A DNA stretch of 29,722 nt from SIG440 sp045596485. Lineage in GTDB: Bacteria > Bacillota > Clostridia > Monoglobales > Monoglobaceae. Where the stretch lies: assembly GCA_045596485.1 (NCBI GenBank), contig JAZOCL010000044.1, forward strand, positions 1-29,722, written 5' to 3'. Under the pieces are notes generated by a model, which saw only the letters and a program-made list of their open reading frames with translations, had not been told where the DNA came from and made no database searches. The position numbers and the translations under genes are program-made. Shown in pieces: positions 6,168 through 13,500 of the stretch. Numbering within the stretch: the stretch's first letter is position 1; every line of letters begins with the position of its first letter.

Positions 6168-7226
6168 TTAGCCTTTTTTCAGGGCTCGGGGCAGTATAAG
6201 CAAAATTAGTAAAAGGGCTGCAAAAAGCGAAGCTGTAACCGAAGAAAAGCTCAAAGCGAGTGGTGTATAGTTTGACAGAAAATTTGGTGCTTCCTGCAGA
6301 AAGGTTTGCTGCGATAATGGGAATAGATGTAGTAGGAGCTTTGTTATTCCAAATGAAAAAACTCCCTGAAGTAGTTTGCCAAGAACATAGGGCGTCAGGG
6401 ACAGCTCTTGGGAGCTTGTGATTGCCCATACCTGACACATTACCGACAGTCCCGAAAATGCAAGGAAGAATGAAATCAGGGGATAAAGCAATGCTCCGTC
6501 ATACTGCGACAGCGCTTTTATGCCGCCCGTAATTTCGATGAATGAATAAAGAATGGGATTGCTTGGAAGAGTGGCTGCAAGCACCGCAAAGAATATCACA
6601 AAGCCGCAGACCTTCAAAATTGAAAATACAGAGCTGTCAATTATGCCGCCCAATGAGAACAGAGCGGTTTTTTTGTTTGCAAGGGCTGTGGGAGGAAGAA
6701 GGGGTCGAGTCGGAGCTGAAGTTTTGTAAAATCGAAAGACTATTCCCACAAGCATAGCCGAAATTATGTGGGAGGCATAGAGGATAGCTCCCAAGGCAGG
6801 GTTTTTCAAATAGCCGCTGCCCACCACGCCTATGACAAAAAGAGGTCCTGAATTGTTGCAGAAGGCAAGCATACGCTCGGCCTCGGTTTTTGTGCATTGA
6901 CCTGACAGATAAAGCTCGGCGGCGGTGGCAGCACCGATTGGATAGCCGCTGAGAATCCCAAGTGCAAAGGTCAGAGCACCTGAGCCGGGAAGGTTAAAGA
7001 GCGGTCGCATCAGGGGAGACAGTATACGGCTGCAAAGGGCGGCAAAGCCCAAAGCCGAAAGAAGGCCACTACACACAAAAAAGGGGAACAGACTTGGAAT
7101 TACCGTGCTCAGACACAGGTCTATGGCGTTTTTTGCCGCTTCAAGACAGGGCTTGGGGTTTGTTACAAGCTGAATGGTGAGATAAAGGGTTAAGCCCAGA
7201 AATATGAGTTTGATAAGTTTTTTCAT
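6168..7226 (-). CDS. ylbJ: Sporulation integral membrane protein YlbJ
   Basis: The 352-residue product is strongly hydrophobic with about eight predicted membrane segments and matches the YlbJ family of the nucleoside-recognition (Gate) superfamily: IDLCLSTVIPSLFPFFV near the N-terminus, SGYPIGA, and LAFCNNSGPLFVIGVVG are recognisable segments. In Bacillus subtilis ylbJ is made in the mother cell under sigma-E and is needed for heat-resistant spores; the transported substrate is not known. The ATG at 7226 is preceded by CGGGG. It is divergent from yqfC, another sporulation gene, across about 80-90 bp. I could not pick out a convincing promoter on its own strand. Confidence 0.88.
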   Translation of the reverse strand: MKKLIKLIFLGLTLYLTIQLVTNPKPCLEAAKNAIDLCLSTVIPSLFPFFVCSGLLSALGFAALCSRILSPLMRPLFNLPGSGALTFALGILSGYPIGAATAAELYLSGQCTKTEAERMLAFCNNSGPLFVIGVVGSGYLKNPALGAILYASHIISAMLVGIVFRFYKTSAPTRPLLPPTALANKKTALFSLGGIIDSSVFSILKVCGFVIFFAVLAATLPSNPILYSFIEITGGIKALSQYDGALLYPLISFFLAFSGLSVMCQVWAITSSQELSLTPYVLGKLLQGVFSFGITKLLLHLFPLSQQTFLQEAPNFLSNYTPLALSFSSVTASLFAALLLILLILPRALKKG

Positions 7227-7271
7227 TGTTTGATACCCCGGAAGATAATGAAGAATGTAATATATATCTAT

Positions 7272-7300
7272 TCATTATTGAAAAAAATTAGGCATAAACT
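7272..7300 (+). promoter_or_regulatory. Possible sigma-E-like promoter of yqfC
   Basis: CATTATT, about 13 bases, then CATAAACT just before yqfC. The second element is close to the sigma-E -10 consensus CATACAnT; the first is only a partial match to the -35. No good sigma-A promoter is visible in this gap. It is supported mainly by the sporulation role of yqfC and yqfD. Confidence 0.3.
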
Positions 7301-7318
7301 TTAATGGGTGATTTAGAT

Positions 7319-7636
7319 ATGAGAAAAAAGAAAACCGAAAAGGCGGAAAAACCCACCCTCAGAGAGCGTATGGCAGATAATCTTGAGGCCTCAAAGGAGA
7401 TTGTTCTGGATGTTCCCAAGATTGTGTTTGTGGGCAGCCGTGAGGTTGTGGTTGAAAATTATAAAGCAATTTCAGAATATACCGAAAGCAAAATTGTTCT
7501 TGAATCGAATCCCTGTGGGCTCAGGTTTTCGGGAAGGGAGCTTGAGATAAAAAGCATAACCCGTGAAATGCTTTTCATCACAGGGAAAATTCAAAAAATG
7601 GAGTTCGGAAGGGAGGAGGAAAGGGATGCCCATTGA
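7319..7636 (+). CDS. yqfC: Sporulation protein YqfC
   Basis: This 105-residue protein matches the YqfC family: a short basic N-terminus, then LDVPKIVFVGSREVVVENYKA, and SGRELEIKSITREMLFITGKI, which correspond to conserved beta strands. In B. subtilis the yqfC-yqfD pair is under sigma-E control and contributes to spore formation; molecular role unknown. The ATG at 7319 has GGGTGA eight bases upstream; an in-frame ATG at 7304 would add five residues and cannot be excluded. The 3' end overlaps the start of yqfD by 11 bases. It opens the operon that runs to recO. Confidence 0.88.
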   Translation: MRKKKTEKAEKPTLRERMADNLEASKEIVLDVPKIVFVGSREVVVENYKAISEYTESKIVLESNPCGLRFSGRELEIKSITREMLFITGKIQKMEFGREEERDAH

Positions 7637-8852
7637 AAAAACCGTGGGATATATCAAGGGGTATGTGGTTATCTGTGCCGAAGGACCCTTCTGCGAGAGA
7701 TTTCTCAATGTTTGTATGCGTCGGGGAATTTATCTTAGGGATGTTCGGCGAATGGGCGAAGATAAAATCTTTGCATCGGTGAGCATCAAGGGCTTTCGGG
7801 AATTGAGGCATATTGCCCGAAAGACCAGAACCCGCATTTCAATACACAGGCGACAGGGGCTGCCCTTTCTTTTGCACCGTTACAGAAAACGCAAGGCGGT
7901 TTTGGGCGGTATCGGAGCTGCAGCCCTTATTTTGTGGTATCTTTCCACTCATATTGTGGGGATTGATATTTCGGGAAATGAGAGAATTGAAACTGCTGCT
8001 CTTGAGAGGGCTCTTGAGGGCTTTGGGCTTCATTACGGGGCAGCCGTGAAGAGGCTTGACGATACCTTGATAAAAAATCAGATGATGACAAGCTTTGACG
8101 ATTTAGCCTGGATTGGGGTGAACATCAAGGGCTCAAGGGCGTATATTGAGGTGAAGGAGCGGCTTGATACCGAAATCGCTGCTGACAGAGATGTTCCCTG
8201 CGATATTGTGGCGGAGCGGAGCGGAATTATCAGGCTTCTGGAGGTTAAAAACGGTCAAACCCTTGTGAAGCCCAATCAGCTTGTGGAAGAAGGCGACCTT
8301 CTTGTCAGCGGTGTGGTTGACAGTCAGGTGAAGGGAATCAGATATGTTCATTCCTTTGGCGAAATATATGCCGAAACAAGCTATAAAAAAACAAGTGAAT
8401 ATCCTTTTGAAATTACAGAGAAAATATATACAGGAAATGAAAAAAAACGATACACCCTTTCGGTTTTTGGCAAAAAGCTTAAGCTGTTTATGAAAGACGC
8501 TCAGCCCTTTGAATTTTGTGACAAATCCCAGGAGACCACAGAGTATAAAGCTCCCCTGTCGGTGATTCCTTCATTGTTTGTGACAAAGGAGAGTTTTTTT
8601 GAATATACACCCCAAAAACGCATACGAAGCCTTGAAGAAGCTCTTGAAACGGGGAACCGTGAGCTGTCTGAGACTCTGGACAGAGAAATTCCTCAGGATG
8701 CGGAAATTATTGACAGGATTCTCACCTATTTGGAGGTGGGTGACCGCGGGGTTGAGGTTACGGTGGAATACCTTTGCCGTGAGGATATTGCAAAGCAAAG
8801 AACAATTGACAAAATCGAGAATTTGGGGTATGATACAATAGATGAAGAATAG
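7626..8852 (+). CDS. yqfD: Sporulation protein YqfD
   Basis: The 408-residue product fits YqfD: an N-terminal cytoplasmic part (YIKGYVVICAEGPFCERFLN), one transmembrane segment near residue 95 (LGGIGAAALILWYLSTHIVG), then an outward domain with GNERIETAALERAL and the GSRAYIEVKER strand. In B. subtilis yqfD is a sigma-E-regulated gene that functions with yqfC in sporulation. The ATG at 7626 follows the strong ribosome-binding site GGAGGAGGAAAGGG inside the end of yqfC; the open frame upstream lacks any family resemblance. A 55-bp gap precedes phoH. Length is close to the family norm. Confidence 0.9.
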   Translation: MPIEKTVGYIKGYVVICAEGPFCERFLNVCMRRGIYLRDVRRMGEDKIFASVSIKGFRELRHIARKTRTRISIHRRQGLPFLLHRYRKRKAVLGGIGAAALILWYLSTHIVGIDISGNERIETAALERALEGFGLHYGAAVKRLDDTLIKNQMMTSFDDLAWIGVNIKGSRAYIEVKERLDTEIAADRDVPCDIVAERSGIIRLLEVKNGQTLVKPNQLVEEGDLLVSGVVDSQVKGIRYVHSFGEIYAETSYKKTSEYPFEITEKIYTGNEKKRYTLSVFGKKLKLFMKDAQPFEFCDKSQETTEYKAPLSVIPSLFVTKESFFEYTPQKRIRSLEEALETGNRELSETLDREIPQDAEIIDRILTYLEVGDRGVEVTVEYLCREDIAKQRTIDKIENLGYDTIDEE

Positions 8853-8907
8853 ACAAATTTACTTGTTTTGTTGAAGCTTTTAACAACCGACGAGAAAGGA
8901 TTTTCCT

Positions 8908-9921
8908 ATGGAACGACATATTGAAGTTGAAAGAATGGAGCTGCTTATAAATCTTTTCGGGAATTTTGACGAGAACATCCGTCTTATCGAAAAGTCCTTT
9001 GACGTTGCGGTTATTAACCGTGGCTCAGAAATTAAGGTGGGCGGCGAGCCCGGGGCAGTTGACAAGGCAACAAGAGTTATAAACAATCTGCTGGCAATGG
9101 CGGTGAACGGAACTGCCATAGGCGAGCAGGAGGTTCGTTATGTTATGTCGCAGATTGAAGAAGGAAACGACGAAGAGCTTGAAACCCTTGGTCAGGACTG
9201 CGTTTGCATAACCTCAAGAGGAACTCCCATCCGTGCAAAAACTCTGGGTCAGAAAAAATATATTTCGGCAATCGAGAAGAATTCAATTGTTTTCGGAATC
9301 GGTCCTGCAGGAACGGGAAAGACCTATCTTGCGGTGGCTATGGCGGTTAAGGCCTTCAAAAACAAGGAGGTCAGCAAAATTATCCTCACACGCCCTGCTG
9401 TTGAAGCAGGGGAGTCGCAGGGCTTTCTGCCCGGGGATATGCAGGACAAGGTTGACCCTTATCTAAGACCCCTTTATGACGCACTTGGGGATATGCTGGG
9501 GGGAGAGGCCTTTCACAAAAACATTGAGAGAGGGCTCATTGAGGTTGCGCCCCTTGCTTATATGAGAGGTCGTACCCTTGACGATGCCTTTATCATTCTT
9601 GACGAGGCACAGAACACAACTCCCGAACAGATGAAGATGTTTTTGACCCGTATGGGATTTTCGTCAAAGATTGTAGTGACGGGTGACGTTACGCAGATTG
9701 ACCTTCCCCGAGACAAAAAATCGGGACTTCGGGATGCGGAAATTGTTCTGAAAAATGTTGAGGGAATTGAATTTATGTATCTCAGCGAATCAGACGTTGT
9801 GAGACACCCCCTTGTTCAGAAAATTGTCAAGGCATATGAGCGAAAGACCATTGAGCGTGAGAGAATTGCAAAAAATAACAGCAAAGGCAGAAGAACAAAT
9901 GAAGGTAGCTATCAGAAATAA
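8908..9921 (+). CDS. phoH: PhoH family ATPase
   Basis: This 337-residue cytoplasmic ATPase carries an N-terminal KH-like portion and then the PhoH domain. Walker A is GPAGTGKT at residues 132-139 and Walker B is FIILDEAQN with the acidic pair at 232-233. TRPAVEAGESQGFLPGD and VVTGDVTQIDLP are further PhoH signatures. The family is linked to RNA metabolism and is regularly next to ybeY; its exact role is unresolved. AAAGGA precedes the ATG. Its 3' end overlaps ybeY by 23 bases. In B. subtilis the pgpH (yqfF) gene lies between phoH and ybeY; here it is missing. Confidence 0.94.
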   Translation: MERHIEVERMELLINLFGNFDENIRLIEKSFDVAVINRGSEIKVGGEPGAVDKATRVINNLLAMAVNGTAIGEQEVRYVMSQIEEGNDEELETLGQDCVCITSRGTPIRAKTLGQKKYISAIEKNSIVFGIGPAGTGKTYLAVAMAVKAFKNKEVSKIILTRPAVEAGESQGFLPGDMQDKVDPYLRPLYDALGDMLGGEAFHKNIERGLIEVAPLAYMRGRTLDDAFIILDEAQNTTPEQMKMFLTRMGFSSKIVVTGDVTQIDLPRDKKSGLRDAEIVLKNVEGIEFMYLSESDVVRHPLVQKIVKAYERKTIERERIAKNNSKGRRTNEGSYQK

Positions 9922-10390
9922 TCAAAAAAAATTCAAGGTTACAAAGGAAATCCGCGACCTTGTGAGAAGTGCGGTGAAGGCGGCGCTTCGCTATATGGAG
10001 TTTGAGTTTGGCACCAAGGCAGAAATCAGCCTTATGTTTGTTGATGATGAAGAAATCAGAGAGCTCAACCGTGATCACCGAAGAATTGATCGTGCTACCG
10101 ATGTGTTGTCCTTTCCCCTTTTGGAATATGATGAAGAGGGAAATATTCTTGAAGAATATATGGACTTTAATCCCGATGGCGAAATGCTCCTTGGGGATAT
10201 TGTTATCTCTCTTGAGCGTGCGGCGGCACAGGCAGAGGAATACGGGCATTCCTTTGAGCGTGAAATCGGCTTTTTGACCGTTCATTCGATGCTCCATCTT
10301 TTTGGCTATGACCACGAGACACCTGATGAGGAGGAAGAAATGTTCGGCTATCAGGAGGACATTTTGAAGGAAATGGGGCTTTTGCGATGA
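9899..10390 (+). CDS. ybeY: Endoribonuclease/rRNA maturation factor YbeY
   Basis: YbeY is a metal-dependent RNase involved in 16S rRNA 3'-end maturation and ribosome quality control. The 163-residue product holds the metal motif H3XH5XH in HSMLHLFGYDH (His129, His133, His139), and the segment RIDRATDVLSFPL typical of the family. The ATG at 9899 lies within the end of phoH and is preceded by AAAGGCAGAAG; the frame upstream of it inside phoH has no family similarity. The stop overlaps the dgkA start as ATGA. Length is normal. Confidence 0.95.
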   Translation: MKVAIRNNQKKFKVTKEIRDLVRSAVKAALRYMEFEFGTKAEISLMFVDDEEIRELNRDHRRIDRATDVLSFPLLEYDEEGNILEEYMDFNPDGEMLLGDIVISLERAAAQAEEYGHSFEREIGFLTVHSMLHLFGYDHETPDEEEEMFGYQEDILKEMGLLR

Positions 10391-10839
10391 AAAAGTGGGG
10401 CTTTGGCTTTGGAAATGCTTTCAGAGGCTTGCTCTATGCAATTTTTCACGAGCGGAATTTCAGGGTTCACATTGTGGCGTATACCACGGTGATTTATTTT
10501 GCCTGTGTCTTTGGTGTTGAGCGGACAGAGGCGGCAATTCTTGCGCTGACAGCTTTTTGTGTTATGGCAGCGGAGCTTGTGAATACGGCACTTGAAGCCG
10601 TTGTGGATAAGCTTTCTCCCGAAAAATCTCCCTATGCAAAAATCGCCAAGGATTGTTCGGCAGCTGCGGTTCTGGTTCTTGCAATGGGAGCGGTTTTGGT
10701 TGCCATAGCCTTGTTTTGGGAGCCCTCGGGCTGGCAGAGAGTTTGGGAATACATAAAAGAGAACTACGGTTATCTGATAATTTTTGCCGCTTTTGGCACA
10801 GGATTTATTTATATGAAGGATAAGGAGCACAAAGGATGA
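10387..10839 (+). CDS. dgkA: Diacylglycerol/undecaprenol kinase family protein
   Basis: This 150-residue integral membrane kinase phosphorylates undecaprenol (or diacylglycerol) with ATP at the inner face of the membrane. RNFRVHIVAY at the N-terminus, the active-site helix AELVNTALEAVVDKL, and KIAKDCSAAAVLV are the family signatures in the expected order. There are three core transmembrane helices plus one more at the C-terminus (YGYLIIFAAFGTGFIYM), making it somewhat longer than the usual 120-130 residues. In Gram-positive bacteria the physiological substrate is generally undecaprenol. Both ends overlap neighbours as ATGA (ybeY and era), so translation is probably coupled. Confidence 0.92.
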   Translation: MKKWGFGFGNAFRGLLYAIFHERNFRVHIVAYTTVIYFACVFGVERTEAAILALTAFCVMAAELVNTALEAVVDKLSPEKSPYAKIAKDCSAAAVLVLAMGAVLVAIALFWEPSGWQRVWEYIKENYGYLIIFAAFGTGFIYMKDKEHKG

Positions 10840-11720
10840 AATCAGGATTTGTAGCCATTTGCGGCAGACCCAATGCGGGCAAATCAACTCTTATGAACAA
10901 AATAATTGGTGAGAAGGTGGCAATTGTTTCAAACAAGCCTCAGACCACCAGAACAAAGATTTTGGGTGTGCATACCGAGGAGGATGTGCAGATTGTTCTT
11001 ATTGACACGCCGGGAATTCACAAGCCTCACAACAGGCTGGGTGAAAAGATGGAGAAGTACATCTATACCGCAACTCAGGATATTGATGTTCTTTTGTATG
11101 TGGTGGACTGCAATCTGCACGAGAACGAATACGAAAAGGAGCGCAAGGCGCTTGAGGGGCTGAAGAAGGGGAGCACTCCCGTTATTTTGGTGGTGAACAA
11201 GATTGACACCGTTCCAAAGCTAAGCTTGCTTCCTGTTCTGGACAGGCTCAAGGAGCTTTATGACTTTCACGGGATTGTACCTGTTTCGGCGCAGAAGGGT
11301 GCAAACGTTGAACAGCTGCTTGAAGAAATCAGGGAATTGCTGCCTGAAGGACCTCAGTTCTTCCCGGGGGATGTTATTACCGACCAGCCGGAACGCCAGA
11401 TTGTTGCAGAATTTATCCGTGAAAAAACATTGCGTCTTCTTAATCAGGAAATTCCTCACGGCGTTGCTGTTGAGATTGAAAAAATGCACAGGCGTGACAA
11501 CGGAACATACGAGATTCTTGCAGCGATTTATTGCGAGAGGCAGAGCCACAAGGCGATTGTCATCGGAAAGAAGGGCGACAAACTGAAGGAAATCGGAAGC
11601 CGTGCCAGACAGGATATTGAGAGATTTCTCGGCTCAAAGGTTTATCTTGAGCTTTGGGTTAAGGTCAAGGAGGACTGGTGTAACAAGGAAGGCTTTTTGA
11701 ATACAATCGGGTTTGAATAG
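10836..11720 (+). CDS. era: GTPase Era
   Basis: Era is an essential GTPase that binds the 3' end of 16S rRNA during late 30S assembly. The 294-residue product shows G1 GRPNAGKST (residues 10-18), G3 DTPG (57-60), G4 NKID (121-124), the VPVSAQKG G5 region, and a C-terminal KH domain with VIGKKGDKLKEIG followed by LWVKVKEDW. The ATG overlaps the dgkA stop. Together with ybeY just upstream and rsmA elsewhere in the window it belongs to small-subunit maturation. Length and motifs are standard. After the stop, a 97-bp gap with a small hairpin (CACAGC/GCTGTG, 11731-11745) leads to yqzL. Confidence 0.97.
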   Translation: MKSGFVAICGRPNAGKSTLMNKIIGEKVAIVSNKPQTTRTKILGVHTEEDVQIVLIDTPGIHKPHNRLGEKMEKYIYTATQDIDVLLYVVDCNLHENEYEKERKALEGLKKGSTPVILVVNKIDTVPKLSLLPVLDRLKELYDFHGIVPVSAQKGANVEQLLEEIRELLPEGPQFFPGDVITDQPERQIVAEFIREKTLRLLNQEIPHGVAVEIEKMHRRDNGTYEILAAIYCERQSHKAIVIGKKGDKLKEIGSRARQDIERFLGSKVYLELWVKVKEDWCNKEGFLNTIGFE

Positions 11721-11817
11721 ACCTCTCCGCCACAGCAGGGCTGTGCTGAAATGGTTAAAAGTGACAGTATTTTACCCTCAGGTTTTCCTCAAAATAGAAG
11801 TAACGGAGGAAGAGCTT

Positions 11818-11985
11818 ATGGGAAAAATATCAGACCTTGCCTGGAGGGCATTTGAAAAAACAGGCGGAGTTAAGGAATATATGAAGTACAAGACGCTGCA
11901 AAGCGGCGTGCAGAATATGGAGGCGGGTGAGGAGCTTGGGGCTTTTGAAGACCGCAGGGATTGTAACAAAAACAACAAAATTTAG
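11818..11985 (+). CDS. yqzL: YqzL-like small protein
   Basis: This 55-residue protein has the YqzL pattern near its N-terminus (DLAWRAFEKTGGVKEYMKYK, compare W-x-x-F-x-x-TG-x-x-x-x-Y-x-x-Y/F-K in the family) and sits where yqzL is found in Firmicutes, between era and recO. Function is unknown. The ATG at 11818 follows GGAGGAAG at ideal spacing; the open frame before it has no such site. The C-terminal basic/Asn-rich end (DRRDCNKNNKI) is encoded within the start of recO, so its last residues may be shaped by the overlapping reading frame. Confidence 0.75.
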   Translation: MGKISDLAWRAFEKTGGVKEYMKYKTLQSGVQNMEAGEELGAFEDRRDCNKNNKI

Positions 11986-12697
11986 CGAGACAAGCCTTAT
12001 TGTTACCATCATCACCAGAGATTTTGGAAAAATTTCGGCAATCGCAAACAACGTAAGAAGCTCCAAATCGCATATGAGAATGGGGCTTCAGCTTTTTGCG
12101 TACAGCGAAATTGTGGTTTATGAGGGCAGAAGAAAAACGGGGCTATACAGGCTGAACGAGATGTCTCTGCTTGAGGGCTTCGGGAATATCCGCACGTCTT
12201 TAGAAAAGCTGGCATATGCTTCGTATTTTGCAGAGATTGCAAACAACGCTGTCACTGAGGATGCTCCCGACGAAGAGGCGCTGAGGCTTCTTTTGAATTC
12301 TCTTTTTGCCCTTGACAGGGATTTATGCACGGCGGAAAAAATAAAGACGGTTTATGAGTGGCGTATGGCGGCGGTGGCGGGATACGAGCCACAGCTTGAG
12401 ACCTGCTCAAAATGCGGCGAGACAGAGGGGGATATGTTTCTCTCATTAGCAGAAGGAAAGCTTTTTTGCGGCAAATGCGGTGAGGCTGTTTCCGGCTGTG
12501 CAAAGCTTTCGCACTCAATGAGACAGCTTCTCACATACATCTGTGAGGCAGAGAGCAAAAAGCTTTTCTCCTTTGAAGCAGGAGAAAAAACAGTGGAATA
12601 CCTTGGTGCGTTGGGTGAGCGATACATACAGCTTCAGCTTGACAGGAGCTTTTCTACATTGGATTATTTGAAAAAAGTGTTGAATCCGGAGTTTTGA
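11945..12697 (+). CDS. recO: DNA repair protein RecO
   Basis: RecO anneals single strands and helps RecR load RecA at gaps in the RecF pathway. The product of about 250 residues has an N-terminal OB fold (KTAGIVTKTTKFSETSLIVTIITRDFGKISAIA), a helical middle and a zinc site CSKCG...FCGKCG typical of Gram-positive RecO. The start is uncertain: the TTG at 11945 has AGGAG ten bases upstream and gives the N-terminus expected from B. subtilis RecO, while a GTG at 11927 would add six residues but has a ribosome-binding site only three bases away. Either way the gene starts inside yqzL. The stop is three bases from the next gene. Confidence 0.92.
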   Translation: MKTAGIVTKTTKFSETSLIVTIITRDFGKISAIANNVRSSKSHMRMGLQLFAYSEIVVYEGRRKTGLYRLNEMSLLEGFGNIRTSLEKLAYASYFAEIANNAVTEDAPDEEALRLLLNSLFALDRDLCTAEKIKTVYEWRMAAVAGYEPQLETCSKCGETEGDMFLSLAEGKLFCGKCGEAVSGCAKLSHSMRQLLTYICEAESKKLFSFEAGEKTVEYLGALGERYIQLQLDRSFSTLDYLKKVLNPEF

Positions 12698-12700
12698 CAA

Positions 12701-13354
12701 ATGAAAGAAAAAATTACAAACCTTTTAAAAGAAAACGGAATATCAGAGGCAGGCTTCTGCATTCTTGATGCAGGCAAAAATCCATTCGGGCTGGGATATG
12801 CAATTTCATATGCCGTACCTCTTTCGGCGGCGGTGGTGGACGGAATCACGGACGAGCCCACCCATACATATTTTCACCACTACAGAACGGTAAATACCTT
12901 TATTGACAATCTTTCGCTGAAGGTTGGACTTCTCCTTGCAGCCGAGGGCTATAATTATGCGGCAATTCCTGCATCTCAATCTGTAAACGGGCTACAGGGT
13001 GTTTTTTCACACAAGTATGCGGCAGCTCTTTCGGGGTTGGGGACCATAGGCAAGAGCGGCTTATTTCTTTCGGAAAGGTTCGGACCCCGTGTGAGACTGG
13101 GAACAGTTCTTACAGATTGTCCTTTTGATACAGAAAACAGAGAGCCCAAATCAATCTGCGGTGATTGCCGTCTTTGTGCAGAAAGCTGTCCTGCAATGGC
13201 AATCAGCGGTCAGGAGTGGAAGCCTGATGACCCCAGAGATGTGATTATTGATGCCAAGGCCTGCAGCGATTATATGAAAAAGGCCTTTCAGCATATTGGC
13301 AGAGGTGCGGTTTGCGGAATATGTATGAAGGTTTGCCCAAAAAACAAAGCCTGA
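12701..13354 (+). CDS. Short QueG-like protein with two [4Fe-4S] clusters
   Basis: The 217-residue product resembles the C-terminal half of epoxyqueuosine reductase QueG: SGLGTIGKSGLFLSERFGPRVRLGTVLTD matches the QueG core, followed by ferredoxin motifs CGDCRLCAESCP (Cys153, 156, 159, 163) and CGICMKVCP (Cys205, 208, 212) with Cys188 between them, enough ligands for two [4Fe-4S] clusters. QueG is about 380 residues; this protein lacks much of the N-terminal domain, and the stretch before GLGTIGK reads SHKYAAAL instead of the QueG DxxPVLER-like segment that holds the catalytic Asp. A classic epoxyqueuosine reductase is therefore doubtful; an iron-sulfur reductase of unknown substrate is more cautious. 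It follows recO by three bases and is the last gene before the alaS promoter. Confidence 0.75.
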   Translation: MKEKITNLLKENGISEAGFCILDAGKNPFGLGYAISYAVPLSAAVVDGITDEPTHTYFHHYRTVNTFIDNLSLKVGLLLAAEGYNYAAIPASQSVNGLQGVFSHKYAAALSGLGTIGKSGLFLSERFGPRVRLGTVLTDCPFDTENREPKSICGDCRLCAESCPAMAISGQEWKPDDPRDVIIDAKACSDYMKKAFQHIGRGAVCGICMKVCPKNKA

Positions 13355-13415
13355 AAAAACTTTACACAAAATATTGCAAACCTACAATAAAGTTATAGGA
13401 TATAGCGGTTTTGTG

Positions 13416-13444
13416 TTGACTAAATGCGAAAAAAATGGTAAAAT
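13416..13444 (+). promoter_or_regulatory. Sigma-A promoter of alaS
   Basis: TTGACT (13416-13421), a 17-base spacer and TAAAAT (13439-13444). The predicted start near 13451 leaves a leader of about 50 bases, too short for a T-box. Confidence 0.75.
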
Positions 13445-13500
13445 AATAAGATATTTATCAGTATAAATTTATTTTAACATACAGAGAGGCTGTAGAAATT

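Noticed and set aside
11713..11817. Upstream extension of the yqzL frame from 11713
   Set aside because: It overlaps the end of era, has no ribosome-binding site, and lacks similarity to YqzL; the ATG at 11818 has an ideal GGAGG site.
13445..13500. T-box or other tRNA-sensing leader before alaS
   Set aside because: The predicted leader is only about 50 bases, with no specifier stem or T-box sequence.
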